NCBI GenBank assembly: GCA_903821635.1
Contig: CAIJLV010000227.1
Span: 1 to 46,769 of the forward strand
Length of the DNA: 46,769 nt
Direction of reading: 5' to 3'
DNA from: an uncultured Verrucomicrobiota bacterium
Lineage (GTDB): Bacteria > Verrucomicrobiota > Verrucomicrobiia > Limisphaerales > UBA9464
The notes beneath the pieces are model-generated. The model was given only the letters and a program-made list of their open reading frames with translations. It was not told the DNA's origin and ran no database searches. The position numbers were made by a program, and so were the translations under genes. This document shows positions 18,701 through 26,222 of the stretch, piece by piece. How positions within the stretch are numbered: the stretch's first letter is position 1; each line of letters starts with the position of its first letter.

Positions 18701-18840
18701 TGTCCGACGAGATCACGGTGCGTGACATGCGGGCCAAGCTCGCGGCTAATGGTCAGAGATTCGGCAGCTTCGTGGAAAGCATCGTCACCAGCCCGCAGTT
18801 CCTGAACAAGAGAGGCCCCGGCGACCTCGCCACCCAGTAA
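15757..18840 (+). CDS. Planctomycete-type c-cytochrome with DUF1587/1592/1588/1585-like domains
   Basis: A 1027-residue secreted protein. After a signal peptide (LLIALALVG) comes a heme-c motif CLDCH (C47, C50, H51) in a PSCyt1-like domain with MPPKKAKQHP (90-99), then a DUF1587-like segment (RRLSNAEYDYSIRDLTGVD, about 132-150). After a long middle region (about 240-600) come the DUF1595/1592 part (YRHPLAPAERDNLLAFY, SHFCYRIDLVEA, LASRLSYFLWSSAPD), the DUF1588 part with a second CASCH (C900, C903, H904) and a DUF1585-like end (CRKLLAYALGRSLILSD). The family is widespread but of unknown substrate; two CxxCH motifs suggest electron transfer or redox catalysis outside the cytoplasm. The partner DUF1552 gene starts 6 bases later. 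Confidence 0.92.
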   Translation: MSLRATLLIALALVGTRPTNAAGPEAVGRDLERRFAGTVRPFVGTYCLDCHNQDKPKGDLDLSPYVSAEGVARDFQRWELVLEQLQAGEMPPKKAKQHPTSAQSRDVVAWVQELRNHEAKLHAGDPGPVLARRLSNAEYDYSIRDLTGVDLRPTKEFPVDPANQEGFDNSGESLAMSPALLKKYLGAAREVSQHAVLTLDGITFANHPMMVHTDRDKYGTLRIVDFYLRQPTDYADYFAAAWRYRHRSALGKRRVRLEDIAAESKVSPKYLATIWEALNAKEDVGPIAKLQQLWLQLPVPKRGQPVPEVRKSCEAMRDFVVRLREKIRPEVPNLSAPELNPSAQALVLWKNRQWAATRRSYDSKALQIDGFVTPATEEGKKAASYNRVKVKTKTREVDADLNVPSDPVLRAKHEAAFVRFAAVFPDAFYVKERGRSFVDPEEEKANGNVGRLLSAGLHNQTGYFRDDGPLYDMILDDAGRRELDRLWDEFNVVASVPQRMHQSLVYFERTDSRFLSDAEFDFARAEDKDCTSEAKVKKLAELYFAKAKRIGASELALAAITEHFERAWAEISRIEKLARDSEPKHLEALVSFAQKAYRHPLAPAERDNLLAFYRTLRDQDGLTHDDAIRDCLASVLMSPHFCYRIDLVEAAGKGQAAPAASVSRPAKVKTKVPRGSLPLSDHALASRLSYFLWSSAPDEALLARAVAGDLHHPKVIAAEARRMMKDDKVRGLAVEFGGHWLDFRRFEEHNAVDRTRFPAFDDQLRQAMFEEPVRFVLDVVRENRPVLEFLYASHTFVNPVLAKHYGLAIPPVASNQWVRVEDAQRVGRGGLLPMSVFLTANSPGLRTSPVKRGNWVARRVLGERIPPPPATVPELPADEAKLGELTLRETLAKHRADANCASCHERFDSLGLVFEGFGPVGETRTLDLAGHPVDTSAAFPGGSEGSGVDGLRAYIHAHRQADFLDNLCRKLLAYALGRSLILSDEITVRDMRAKLAANGQRFGSFVESIVTSPQFLNKRGPGDLATQ

Positions 18841-18846
18841 CATCTC

Positions 18847-20202
18847 ATGAGTGATTCCCCAGAGAACTCCCCTGAAGCCCGCCGCTTCCGTCTGTCGCGG
18901 CGCACCTTCCTCCGCGGCGTCGGTGTCACCATGGCTTTGCCTTGGCTGGAATCCATCCCGGCGTGGGGCACCGAGCCGCTGAAGGACGGCGTGCCGACGA
19001 CGATGCCGAAACGCTTCGCGGCGCTCTTCTGGGGCAACGGTGTGAACGGCAACCATTGGTGGGCGAAGGGCTCCGGTGCGGCCATGGAATTGAGCAAGAG
19101 CCTCCAACCGATGGAACCGCTGAAGGCGAAGATGAACTTCATCGACGGCCTCTTCAACCGATCCGCCGTCGGCGTGGGCATCCATCCCGGCCAGACCGGC
19201 AACCTGCTTTCCGGCATGCCGCTCCAGAAGGGCGCGGTGCTCCACGGCGGCATCAGCATGGACCAGGTGCTGGCGAACCGCATCGGGCAGGACTCGGTCC
19301 AGCCGAGCATGGTCCTGGGCTGCGAACAGCCCATCACCGGCTACCACGAGACGAATTTCTCGATGGCCTACAGCTCCCACATCTCGTGGCAGAGCGCCGA
19401 TTCGCCGGTGCCGATGGAGGTGTATCCGTCGATGGCCTTCGACAGCCTGTTCGAGAACCGCGGCAGCCGGCGCGCACAAAGCATCTTGGACCGCGTGAAG
19501 GAGGACGCCTCCAGCCTAGGTCGCAAGGTCAGCGCCCACGACAAAGCCAAGTTGGACGAGTATCTCACCAGCGTGCGCGAGGTGGAGAAGCGCATCGACC
19601 GGATGCGCGGCGACCAGGCGAAGGCTGTGGCGAACGCCCGCGGCAAGGACATCTCCGTGGTGATGATGAAGCGGCCCGACAACGGCCTGCCGGAGGACAT
19701 CCGCGAGCACATGCGGCTGATGTGCGACATCACCGCGCTCGCCTTCCAGACCGACAAGACCCGCGTCGTCTCCCTGCTGCTGTGCCGCGACCTCTCCGGC
19801 CTGTTCTATCCGTTCCTTGATGTCCGCAAGTCGCATCACTCCGCGTCCCACGACGACCTGTCGGACGACTTTGAGCGTGTCACCCGTTTCTATTGCAGCC
19901 AACTCGCCTATCTCGCCGGCCGGCTCGAAGCCATGCCCGAGGGCGAAGGCACGGTGTTGGATAACTCGTGCCTGCTGCTGCTCTCAAACATGTGGTCCGG
20001 CAACAAGCACGACAGCACGCGCCTGCCCCTGCTGACCGTCGGCGGCTTGGGCGGCGCCTTGCAGACCGGTCGTGTGCTCAACTACCTCGATAAGGGCGAC
20101 GAGAACCGCAAAGTCTGCAGCCTCTATCTCTCCCTGATGGAGAAGATGGGCGTGAAACTGGACCGCTTCGGCGACGCCGACGCCTGCCTCGCCGGAATCT
20201 GA
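18847..20202 (+). CDS. Tat-exported DUF1552 protein
   Basis: A 451-residue protein with a twin-arginine signal (RRTFLR, 18-23, then GVGVTMALPWLE). The body matches DUF1552, an alkaline-phosphatase-superfamily-like family related to DUF1501 (AALFWGNGVNGNHWW near the start, KSHHSASHD in the core, NMWSGNKHDSTRLPLLTVGG near the end). These genes nearly always follow the DUF1592-type cytochrome, as here with a 6-base gap, so the two are almost certainly one operon and probably one functional unit. The reaction is not known. It converges with the antitoxin gene only 5 bases away. Confidence 0.93.
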   Translation: MSDSPENSPEARRFRLSRRTFLRGVGVTMALPWLESIPAWGTEPLKDGVPTTMPKRFAALFWGNGVNGNHWWAKGSGAAMELSKSLQPMEPLKAKMNFIDGLFNRSAVGVGIHPGQTGNLLSGMPLQKGAVLHGGISMDQVLANRIGQDSVQPSMVLGCEQPITGYHETNFSMAYSSHISWQSADSPVPMEVYPSMAFDSLFENRGSRRAQSILDRVKEDASSLGRKVSAHDKAKLDEYLTSVREVEKRIDRMRGDQAKAVANARGKDISVVMMKRPDNGLPEDIREHMRLMCDITALAFQTDKTRVVSLLLCRDLSGLFYPFLDVRKSHHSASHDDLSDDFERVTRFYCSQLAYLAGRLEAMPEGEGTVLDNSCLLLLSNMWSGNKHDSTRLPLLTVGGLGGALQTGRVLNYLDKGDENRKVCSLYLSLMEKMGVKLDRFGDADACLAGI

Positions 20203-20207
20203 GCGGC

Positions 20208-20495
20208 TCAGGCCGTGGCCACGGACAAACGTAAGCCCAGCGGTTTCAGGATTTCACCGAAGGTCTCCAGCGTGGGGTTGCCGTCCTTGGACAAGACCTT
20301 GTAGAGGCTCTGACGCTGGAGCGTCACCTTATCCGCCAAGGCTCCCACTCCACCGCGGGCATCCACCACGTCCTTCAGGGCCAGCATGAGCGCCTTGCGG
20401 TCCTTCAGCGCGATCAATTCGTCGAGGTAATGCGCCGCAAATTCAGGGGCCTTCAACTCGGTCAGCAGGTCTTCCCGATAGTCACGAAGCTTCAT
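20208..20495 (-). CDS. HI1420-type antitoxin (XRE-like HTH)
   Basis: A 95-residue protein (ATG 20495; an ATG two codons upstream at 20501 is possible). It begins MKLRDYREDLL, the typical opening of the addiction-module antidote family named after Haemophilus HI1420, and carries a helix-turn-helix (GALADKVTLQRQSLYKVLSKDGNPTLETFGEIL in pieces, about 51-83) ending in GLRLSV. Antitoxins of this type neutralise the paired RelE/ParE-fold toxin and repress the shared promoter. It lies directly downstream of the toxin, whose ancestral reading frame would have overlapped its start by 14 bases. With the toxin cut short by a stop, the antitoxin may now act only as a repressor. Confidence 0.88.
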   Translation of the reverse strand: MKLRDYREDLLTELKAPEFAAHYLDELIALKDRKALMLALKDVVDARGGVGALADKVTLQRQSLYKVLSKDGNPTLETFGEILKPLGLRLSVATA

Positions 20496-20544
20496 CGGCA
20501 TATTGGTTCCACAGTTCTTGCGCCACCTTAATATCCCGGGGTTT

Positions 20545-20808
20545 TTACCGCTTGTCCCCGCCACCCAGCAGCACGACCAACTGTCGGCCGCGGCGGCCAA
20601 AATAGACCCGGAATCCAAGGCCGAAATCGATCTTCAACTCGAACACGCCACCGCCGACCGCCTTGTGATCGCCCAAGTTTCCGCCACGCATTCGGGTCAG
20701 ACGCGAACTAATCACCGCGCGGGTCCTGGCATCGGCGAGGGCGAAATACCACTCGTTGAACGGAACCCTTCCGTCCGCCAGTTCCAATTTCTGAACGTCG
20801 AGTTCCAT
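20545..20808 (-). CDS. HI1419-type RelE/ParE-family toxin, truncated by in-frame stop
   Basis: An 87-residue toxin of the HI1419 (Gp49-like) branch of the RelE/ParE superfamily: FNEWYFALADARTRAVISSRL, RMRGGNLGDHKAVGGGVFELKIDFGLGFRVYF and VVLLGGGDKR are diagnostic. The frame stops with TAA at 20545-20547, but translation past it continues as KPRDIKVAQELWNQY and ends at a TGA at 20482-20484, giving the normal family length (108 residues) and the normal overlap with the antitoxin. The lost segment is the conserved last helix. A single base change (for example TCA or CAA to TAA) would explain it. The product is therefore probably a disabled or weakened toxin, unless the stop is a sequencing error or is read through. 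Confidence 0.82.
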   Translation of the reverse strand: MELDVQKLELADGRVPFNEWYFALADARTRAVISSRLTRMRGGNLGDHKAVGGGVFELKIDFGLGFRVYFGRRGRQLVVLLGGGDKR

Positions 20809-20838
20809 TCATCAGACTTACTGTCGGCCGCCCAAAAC

Positions 20839-20857
20839 CACCTATCAACCATAGGTG
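20839..20857. promoter_or_regulatory. Perfect inverted repeat, likely toxin-antitoxin operator
   Basis: CACCTATcaaccATAGGTG has two perfect 7-base arms around a 5-base spacer, 31 bases upstream of the toxin start. Its position and symmetry fit the operator at which the antitoxin, alone or with toxin, represses its own promoter. Binding itself is inferred. Confidence 0.6.
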
Positions 20858-20872
20858 ACAACGGTCATTTGC

Positions 20873-22652
20873 TCACGGCACCTTCGCGCCTTCTGTCAGC
20901 GTCTTCCGGCGATACACCTTGTCGCTGGCGCAGACATAGAGCCAAGCGCGGCCCGGGCCCGCAAAAGCGCAGCTCACCACGCCTTTTTCCTGCGGGCGCG
21001 AGACGATGCCGCCCATCCGGCCGTTGGCGTCGAACATCTGGATGCCGAGGTGGCTGGTGATCCACCAGCGGCTCTGCGCGTCGGAGATCATGCCGTCGCC
21101 GCCGGAGTCGGACTTCCCGACGGGCGCGCGGAGTTCCAAGTTTCTCTCGCCGCCTTTCAGACTGCCGTCAGTGGCGATCAGGAAGCTCCACGCGTTGGTG
21201 CCGCCGTATTCGCTGACGACGAGCATGCGCTGGTCGGGGCTGAGGGCGATGCCGTTGGGCGCCTTGATGCCGCCGGCCGCGACCGGGGGACGGGACATAT
21301 TGCGGGCCGAAGTCGGCACCTTCACGACGGTGCCAGCCGCAGTGTCGGTGAAGTAGATCCAGCCGTCCTTGGACACGACCAGATCGTTAGGCTGCACGTC
21401 GGTGGCGACGGTCTCGATGGCCTTGGTCACGGGATCAATGACGATGATCTTCTTCGCGTTGTTGGTGCCCTGACCCTGCGTAGCGGCGTAAAGCTGGCCG
21501 TCGGGGCCGAACTTCAGGCCGCTGATCTTGGGTCCATTCTCCAGCCACGCGACGGGTTTGGTTTCGTTGGCCGCGACGCGATAGACGAGGCCCTTGGGCA
21601 AATCGCTGAAGTAGAAGTTGCCTTCCGCATCGCCGCAGGCCGCGTCGGTGAAGCCGTAGCCTTCGCCGACGAGTTCCCAGTCGCCGGGTTTGCCGCCGTC
21701 GGCGAGGACCTTGGATAGGGCTTCGTCGCCGCCGAGGTTGTCCTTGGTGACGGGCTTGGGCAGTTCCGCGAGGGCCGGACGCCAGAGCCAACGGAGCGAA
21801 TCGGGCAGGATCGCGCCGCCGTGCTGGCCGCTGTGGCTGCCGGTGCCGAAGACAAACTGGAAGTCGTAGCCCATGAACGCGAGCGCGCTGGCCATCTCTT
21901 GGTTCGCGAGCGGCCAGTGGCCGTGGAGGTTGTTGAGGTCGTTGGCGCCGTCTTGGAGGAATACGCGGATCGGTTTCCGCTCGGTCTTCCGAATCCACGC
22001 GGGATAATTGTGGCCGCCGCGAATGTTCGTATAGCTGCCGATCTGCGAGAGCACCTTGCGGAACTGGTCAGGGCGTTCCCATGCGACGGTGAAGGCGCAG
22101 ATTGCGCCGCTGCTCATGCCGGCGAGGGCGCGCAGTTCAGGGTCGTCGGTGAGCTTCACGCCGAACTTCTGCACGGTGAACGGCAGCAGTTCATCCAGCA
22201 GGAACTTGGAGAAGGCGTTGCCTAGCGAATCGTATTCGAAGCTGCGGTTGCTGCGGTTGTTCGCGCCGGCCGCAGGAGAATCGGCCGCGGTGCGGACGCC
22301 CGGATTCACGAACACGGCGATGGTCACCGGCATTTCGCCCTTCAAGATCAGATTGTCGAAGACGATGGGCACGCGCTGGCCGCCGGTCTCGCTCACGTAG
22401 CCGCCGCCGTCGGTGAAGACCATGAGCGCGGCGGGTTTGGTGCCGTCGTATTGTGCGGGGGATGTAGATCCAGCAGTCGCGTTCCGTCTCGGGATAAACC
22501 TTGGACGTGTTGAACGAGAACTTTTCGACGCGGCCTTTGGGCACACCAGGCGCGCGTTCGGTAGCTTCGGGACCGAGCTTGTAGTCTTGGGCCAAGGCGG
22601 GCATGGCCGCCACGAGGCAGAGCGAAGCGCAGAGCACGCGCAGGGAGTTCAT
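20873..22652 (-). pseudogene. Frameshifted esterase fused to SMP-30/gluconolactonase-like domain
   Basis: The gene starts at ATG 22652 with a signal peptide (SLRVLCASLCLVAAMPALAQ) and reads to CWIYIP, where the frame changes; it continues in another frame from AQYDGTKPAALMVFTDGGGYV to the stop at 20873. The break is at a run of five G on the + strand (22457-22461); four would restore one frame of about 590 residues. The first domain is an enterochelin-esterase-like alpha/beta hydrolase (nucleophile in GMSSG, histidine in GSHSGQHGG). The second is a six-blade SMP-30/gluconolactonase/LRE-like propeller (GFTDAACGDAEGNFYFSDL, PNGIALSPDQR). Together they suggest a secreted esterase or lactonase. 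It is either a true pseudogene or a homopolymer sequencing error. Confidence 0.8.
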
Positions 22653-22734
22653 GCCGGCAGCCTCGCAAAAAGCGAAGCCGCCGAAAAGCGGGAAGCTTTC
22701 CGACGACTGGTTGGGGGTTAGGCGAGGGGAAGAC

Positions 22735-23469
22735 TTAGCGGGAACCGACCAAGCGGCGGCGCATGAGCGCAAAAACACCAAGCCCGCCGCCGGCTATCAG
22801 GGCCCACTCACCGGGTTCCGGAACCGGGGTGATGGAGGTGATGTTGGCACTGAGCCCATAGACCTGCACCCCGCCGGTGTCGTAGCCGAATAAGTTCCAA
22901 GTGACGTTGTCAAAGCTGGCCAGGGACGGCGCGATTGTCGGGACCGCGTCGCTGACGAGGGCCGTCTGGGTGGAGTCATATAGATCCAACGACATGAGAC
23001 TACCATTGTGGGTGGCGGGCAGAGCCGCAGCGTCCAATAGCGGGTCACCCGCTGTATAGGTGATCAAGTGACTGCTCCCGACCGGGTTCATCACCTGAAT
23101 GTTATTAAACTGATTCACCGGCGTCACAACGCTGGTAAAAACGTAAGTCTGCCCCGGGGTGACCAAGTTAACCGTCATCGAAAACTCGCCCAGAGCGGCG
23201 CCGGTGAAGCGATAGACACCGTTGTTCGGATCACCAAGAAAGACATCCGTGACGTTGGCTGGGCTGTAACTGATCGTCCCGGACAGCGCTTGGCCGGCTT
23301 GGATGCTGTCCGCCAGAAAAGTGCCCGTATCAAGGATCCCGAAAACGGTTCCAGTGAAGCTGAACACCGCGCCATGGGCACTGAAAGCCGCCGCCGCCCC
23401 CAGCACGGCCGCAACCAGCAGGCGGCCGCTCGGTTGACGCGTGGAGATCGAACCAGAGTGATTGGTCAT
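22735..23469 (-). CDS. PEP-CTERM sorted secreted protein
   Basis: A 244-residue protein with an amino-terminal signal (LLVAAVLGAAAAFSAHGA) and a classical PEP-CTERM tail: VPEP, a hydrophobic helix (EWALIAGGGLGVFALM) and a basic end (RRRLVGSR). Between them is a beta-rich region with FSFTGTV near the start and SGTISYSPAN. Such proteins are cut by an exosortase and delivered to the outside, often alongside exopolysaccharide. No exosortase gene is in the window. Function of the body is unknown. The gene ends 82 bases before the frameshifted esterase on the same strand. Confidence 0.88.
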   Translation of the reverse strand: MTNHSGSISTRQPSGRLLVAAVLGAAAAFSAHGAVFSFTGTVFGILDTGTFLADSIQAGQALSGTISYSPANVTDVFLGDPNNGVYRFTGAALGEFSMTVNLVTPGQTYVFTSVVTPVNQFNNIQVMNPVGSSHLITYTAGDPLLDAAALPATHNGSLMSLDLYDSTQTALVSDAVPTIAPSLASFDNVTWNLFGYDTGGVQVYGLSANITSITPVPEPGEWALIAGGGLGVFALMRRRLVGSR

Positions 23470-23714
23470 ACCGCCTGATTATGGGGGCACTGGTGGACTG
23501 CGGTATCCGACTTTGGTCAGGTTCACCGCCCCGCCCCCTCCGACTAAAGCCGGATAGATTGACCGCAAGCTCGGCGCGACATTCGCCGCCTCCTCGCTAG
23601 AAACCGGGCGTGTTCCGCAGCTTTTCAGCCGCTTCCTACCCGTGCGCCCCTCCCGGACCACGCACCCGCCACTCGCTCGCAGGCGGTGCAGGCCGCCGCT
23701 GATCCCGCCCTACC

Positions 23715-24065
23715 ATGCCTCCCGACTCCCTGCCCCCACCACTGCTCGCGAGGGAACTGAATCGACGCCGCGAGTCCACCCGCGTCAGCCTACTACGCGC
23801 CAACACGGCCGTGGCCGTCGTGCTCGTGACAGTGCTGTTGCTCGCACTGGCCGCGACTTGGCAGGGACTGCGCGCCACCCGGCTCCAAAACGTCGCCCAA
23901 GGCCAGCGAAGCCGGGCAGAAACGGCCGAAGTCACCGCCCGGGCAGACCTCTGGCGAGCCCTGTTGGCCGAGGCCCGGGGCGTCCGGCTGGGCCAGACCC
24001 TCGACCGGCGCGCGAACGCGCTGAACACCCTGCGCCCATGCGCCGGAACCTCGCGCTCATGCTAG
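23715..24065 (+). pseudogene. Amino-terminal remnant of a membrane signalling protein
   Basis: A 116-residue frame with protein-like sequence up to about residue 105: a basic segment (RELNRRRESTRVSLLRAN), one membrane helix (VAVVLVTVLLLALAATW), then a helical stretch (GQRSRAETAEVTARADLWRALLAEARGVRLG). This resembles the juxtamembrane region found before WD40 repeats in large verrucomicrobial and planctomycete signalling proteins. The frame then runs into the start of the response regulator and stops after PCAGTSRSC, with no downstream domain. I read it as the truncated front of a longer gene, probably cut by the same deletion that removed the regulator's first strand. A genuine short membrane protein cannot be excluded. 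Confidence 0.5.
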
Positions 24066-24664
24066 AGTTGGAAGGGTATGAAGTGCTGACCGCCGAAAAC
24101 GGGCGCCAAGGAGTCGAATTCGCCCTAGAGGATCCCCCTGACCTCGTGCTGTGCGACGTCATGATGCCCGAACTCGACGGGTTGGCCGTGTTGCAACTGC
24201 TGCGCGAAAACCAAGGGACGGCGACCACGCCGTTCATTTTTCTCACGGCCAGAGCGGACTGGAGTGACGTGCGGCTCGGCATGAACTTCGGGGCCGATGA
24301 TTACCTCGTGAAACCGGTGGTCCGGAACGAGCTTCTCACGGCGGTGCAGGTGCGCTTAGCCCGGTCCGAACTCGTCAACGAGCGCCTGCGGCAATCCGCA
24401 TCCGGGTTTAATCCGGATTTTTCTTCGGCTGAACCACTTCAGCAAAAACTGGGCGTCACCCCGCGCCAAGCCGAAACCCTGCTTTGGGTGGCTCAAGGGA
24501 AGTCCAACGCCGACATCGCGGTCATCCTCGGGCTGAGCGAGAAGACGGTGAAACAGCATCTCGGTTCCGTCTTTCAAAAGATCGGGGTTGAGGGACGCAA
24601 TGCCGCGGCGTTGCGGGCAGTGGAAATTTTGAGCCAGCCCCGCACGGGCCACCTCCCGGGGTAA
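24038..24664 (+). CDS. LuxR-type response regulator lacking its first receiver strand
   Basis: A 208-residue frame from ATG 24038. It begins MRRNLALMLELEGYEVLTAENG, which is the first helix and second strand of a receiver; the first strand with the acidic pair (the usual VDD) is absent, and no in-frame upstream codons supply it. The phosphoacceptor D40 (LVLCDVMMPELDG), T70 (FLTAR) and K92 (LVKP) are present, followed by a LuxR/NarL-type helix-turn-helix (GVTPRQAETLLWVAQGKSNADIA and KTVKQHLGSVFQKI, about 139-182). Without the magnesium-binding acids, phosphorylation is unlikely, so the protein is either inactive, phosphorylation-independent or the product of a rearrangement. It overlaps the end of the membrane-protein remnant upstream. 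Confidence 0.75.
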   Translation: MRRNLALMLELEGYEVLTAENGRQGVEFALEDPPDLVLCDVMMPELDGLAVLQLLRENQGTATTPFIFLTARADWSDVRLGMNFGADDYLVKPVVRNELLTAVQVRLARSELVNERLRQSASGFNPDFSSAEPLQQKLGVTPRQAETLLWVAQGKSNADIAVILGLSEKTVKQHLGSVFQKIGVEGRNAAALRAVEILSQPRTGHLPG

Positions 24665-24783
24665 GCCGCGATCCGTGAGCAAATCCCCCGCCGGCGGGAA
24701 AGTGGCCGAAAGTTCAGGACGCTGGCTTTCTCGCTCCCCGAGCTTCCCTTGGCCGGTTGGGTCATGCCACGTTTGTGCGTCCC

Positions 24784-26196
24784 ATGAATCCCACCGATTG
24801 GAAGCTGATCGTGCTCGCCCTAGCCGCCATTGGCGTGCTCGTGCTCTTGGTCACCAAGCTCAAGGTCAACGCGTTCATCTCGCTCGTCATCGCCTCACTG
24901 CTGGTGGGCGGGGGCGCCGTGTTGCTCGAAGTCCCCTTCAAAGACGCCGCCGGCAAGCTAGCGCCCTACACCATGCTCGGCGTCGCGAAGTCCATCCAAG
25001 ACGGCCTGGGCGCTACCCTCGGCGGCATTGCAGCCGTGCTCGGGCTCGGCGCCATGCTGGGCAAACTGCTCGCCGAATCGGGCGGGGCCCAAGTGTTGGC
25101 CAAGCGGTTCGCGGCCATGTTCGGCCCAAAGCATATCCAATGGTGCATCATGGCGCTCGCGCTCGCGGTCGGGCTCACGACGTGGTTTGCCGTCGGGTTG
25201 GTGCTGCTGTTGCCCATCCTGCTCACCCTCACCCGCGAAACGAAGCAGCCCTTCCTGTTACTTTCGTTACCCCTGCTCGCCTGCCTTTCGGTGATGCACG
25301 GGGTCATGCCGCCACATCCCGGACCGGTGGTCGCCGTCGAAGCGCTCAAAGCCAATATGGGGCTCGTGCTCTTCTGGGGGTTCATTATCGGCCTGCCGAC
25401 GGCGGCGGTCGCCGGTCCCATATTCGCCAGAATCGCAGTGCGGCGGGTGGTGGCCAATCCGCCCGCGATCGCCGACCAAGCGACCTTGGATCCCAACCTC
25501 CGGGCGCCCAGTTTTGGCCTGACCTTGCTCTCCATTTTGCTGCCAGTGGTGCTGATGCTCATCGCCACGCTGGCTGAACTCACGCTGGCCAAGGGCAACC
25601 ACACCCGCGAGGTCGCCACGTTCATCGGCAACCCGAGCATTGCACTGCTCGTTTCGGTGGTCTTCGCCACTTGGTCGCTCGGCACCCGCTGCGGTTACAA
25701 GCTGCCGCAACTGCTCAAGTTTACCGAATCCAGCGTCGGCGCCATCGGCATGACGATCCTCGTGGTCGGCGGGGGGGGCGGCTTCGCCCGCGTGCTGCGC
25801 GACAGCGGAGTGGCGGATTCCATCGGGCGCGTGGCGGAGACGGCGCACCTCCCGCCGCTGCTCTACGGTTGGTTGATTTCGGCATTCATTCGGGTCGCCA
25901 CGGGTTCCGCCACGGTGGCCATCGTCACGGCGTCCGGGCTGCTGGTGCCGGTGCTGGCGGCGCATCCGGAATTCTCCCCGCATCAGGTTGCGCTCATCAT
26001 CTGCGCCATTGGTTGCGGCTCGCTGTTCCTGTCGCACCTGAATGACGCCGGCTTTTGGATCGTGAAGGATTGCCTCGGGCTCACCGTGGGCCAAACGCTC
26101 CGCACGTGGACGGTTTGCGAAACCATCGTGGGCATTGCTGGCATGCTGTTTTCGTGGCTGGCTTTTTACCTCGTGGGCTCTTTCAACGCGCAGTGA
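24784..26196 (+). CDS. GntP-family gluconate permease
   Basis: A 470-residue inner-membrane protein with about 12-14 hydrophobic helices along its whole length and GntP family signatures: HGVMPPHPGP (about 180-189), a glycine-rich loop (VVGGGGGFARVLRDSGV) and SHLNDAGFWIVKD near the end. The family imports gluconate or related sugar acids together with protons. ATG 24784 was chosen; a TTG nine codons upstream has no support. No gluconate kinase is adjacent, but a gluconolactonase-like domain is encoded about 2 kb upstream (20873-22652), which would produce a fitting substrate. It converges with the large protease gene. Confidence 0.93.
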   Translation: MNPTDWKLIVLALAAIGVLVLLVTKLKVNAFISLVIASLLVGGGAVLLEVPFKDAAGKLAPYTMLGVAKSIQDGLGATLGGIAAVLGLGAMLGKLLAESGGAQVLAKRFAAMFGPKHIQWCIMALALAVGLTTWFAVGLVLLLPILLTLTRETKQPFLLLSLPLLACLSVMHGVMPPHPGPVVAVEALKANMGLVLFWGFIIGLPTAAVAGPIFARIAVRRVVANPPAIADQATLDPNLRAPSFGLTLLSILLPVVLMLIATLAELTLAKGNHTREVATFIGNPSIALLVSVVFATWSLGTRCGYKLPQLLKFTESSVGAIGMTILVVGGGGGFARVLRDSGVADSIGRVAETAHLPPLLYGWLISAFIRVATGSATVAIVTASGLLVPVLAAHPEFSPHQVALIICAIGCGSLFLSHLNDAGFWIVKDCLGLTVGQTLRTWTVCETIVGIAGMLFSWLAFYLVGSFNAQ

Positions 26197-26222
26197 TTCG
26201 GGCCGGCCGCCTCCGCCCCGGC

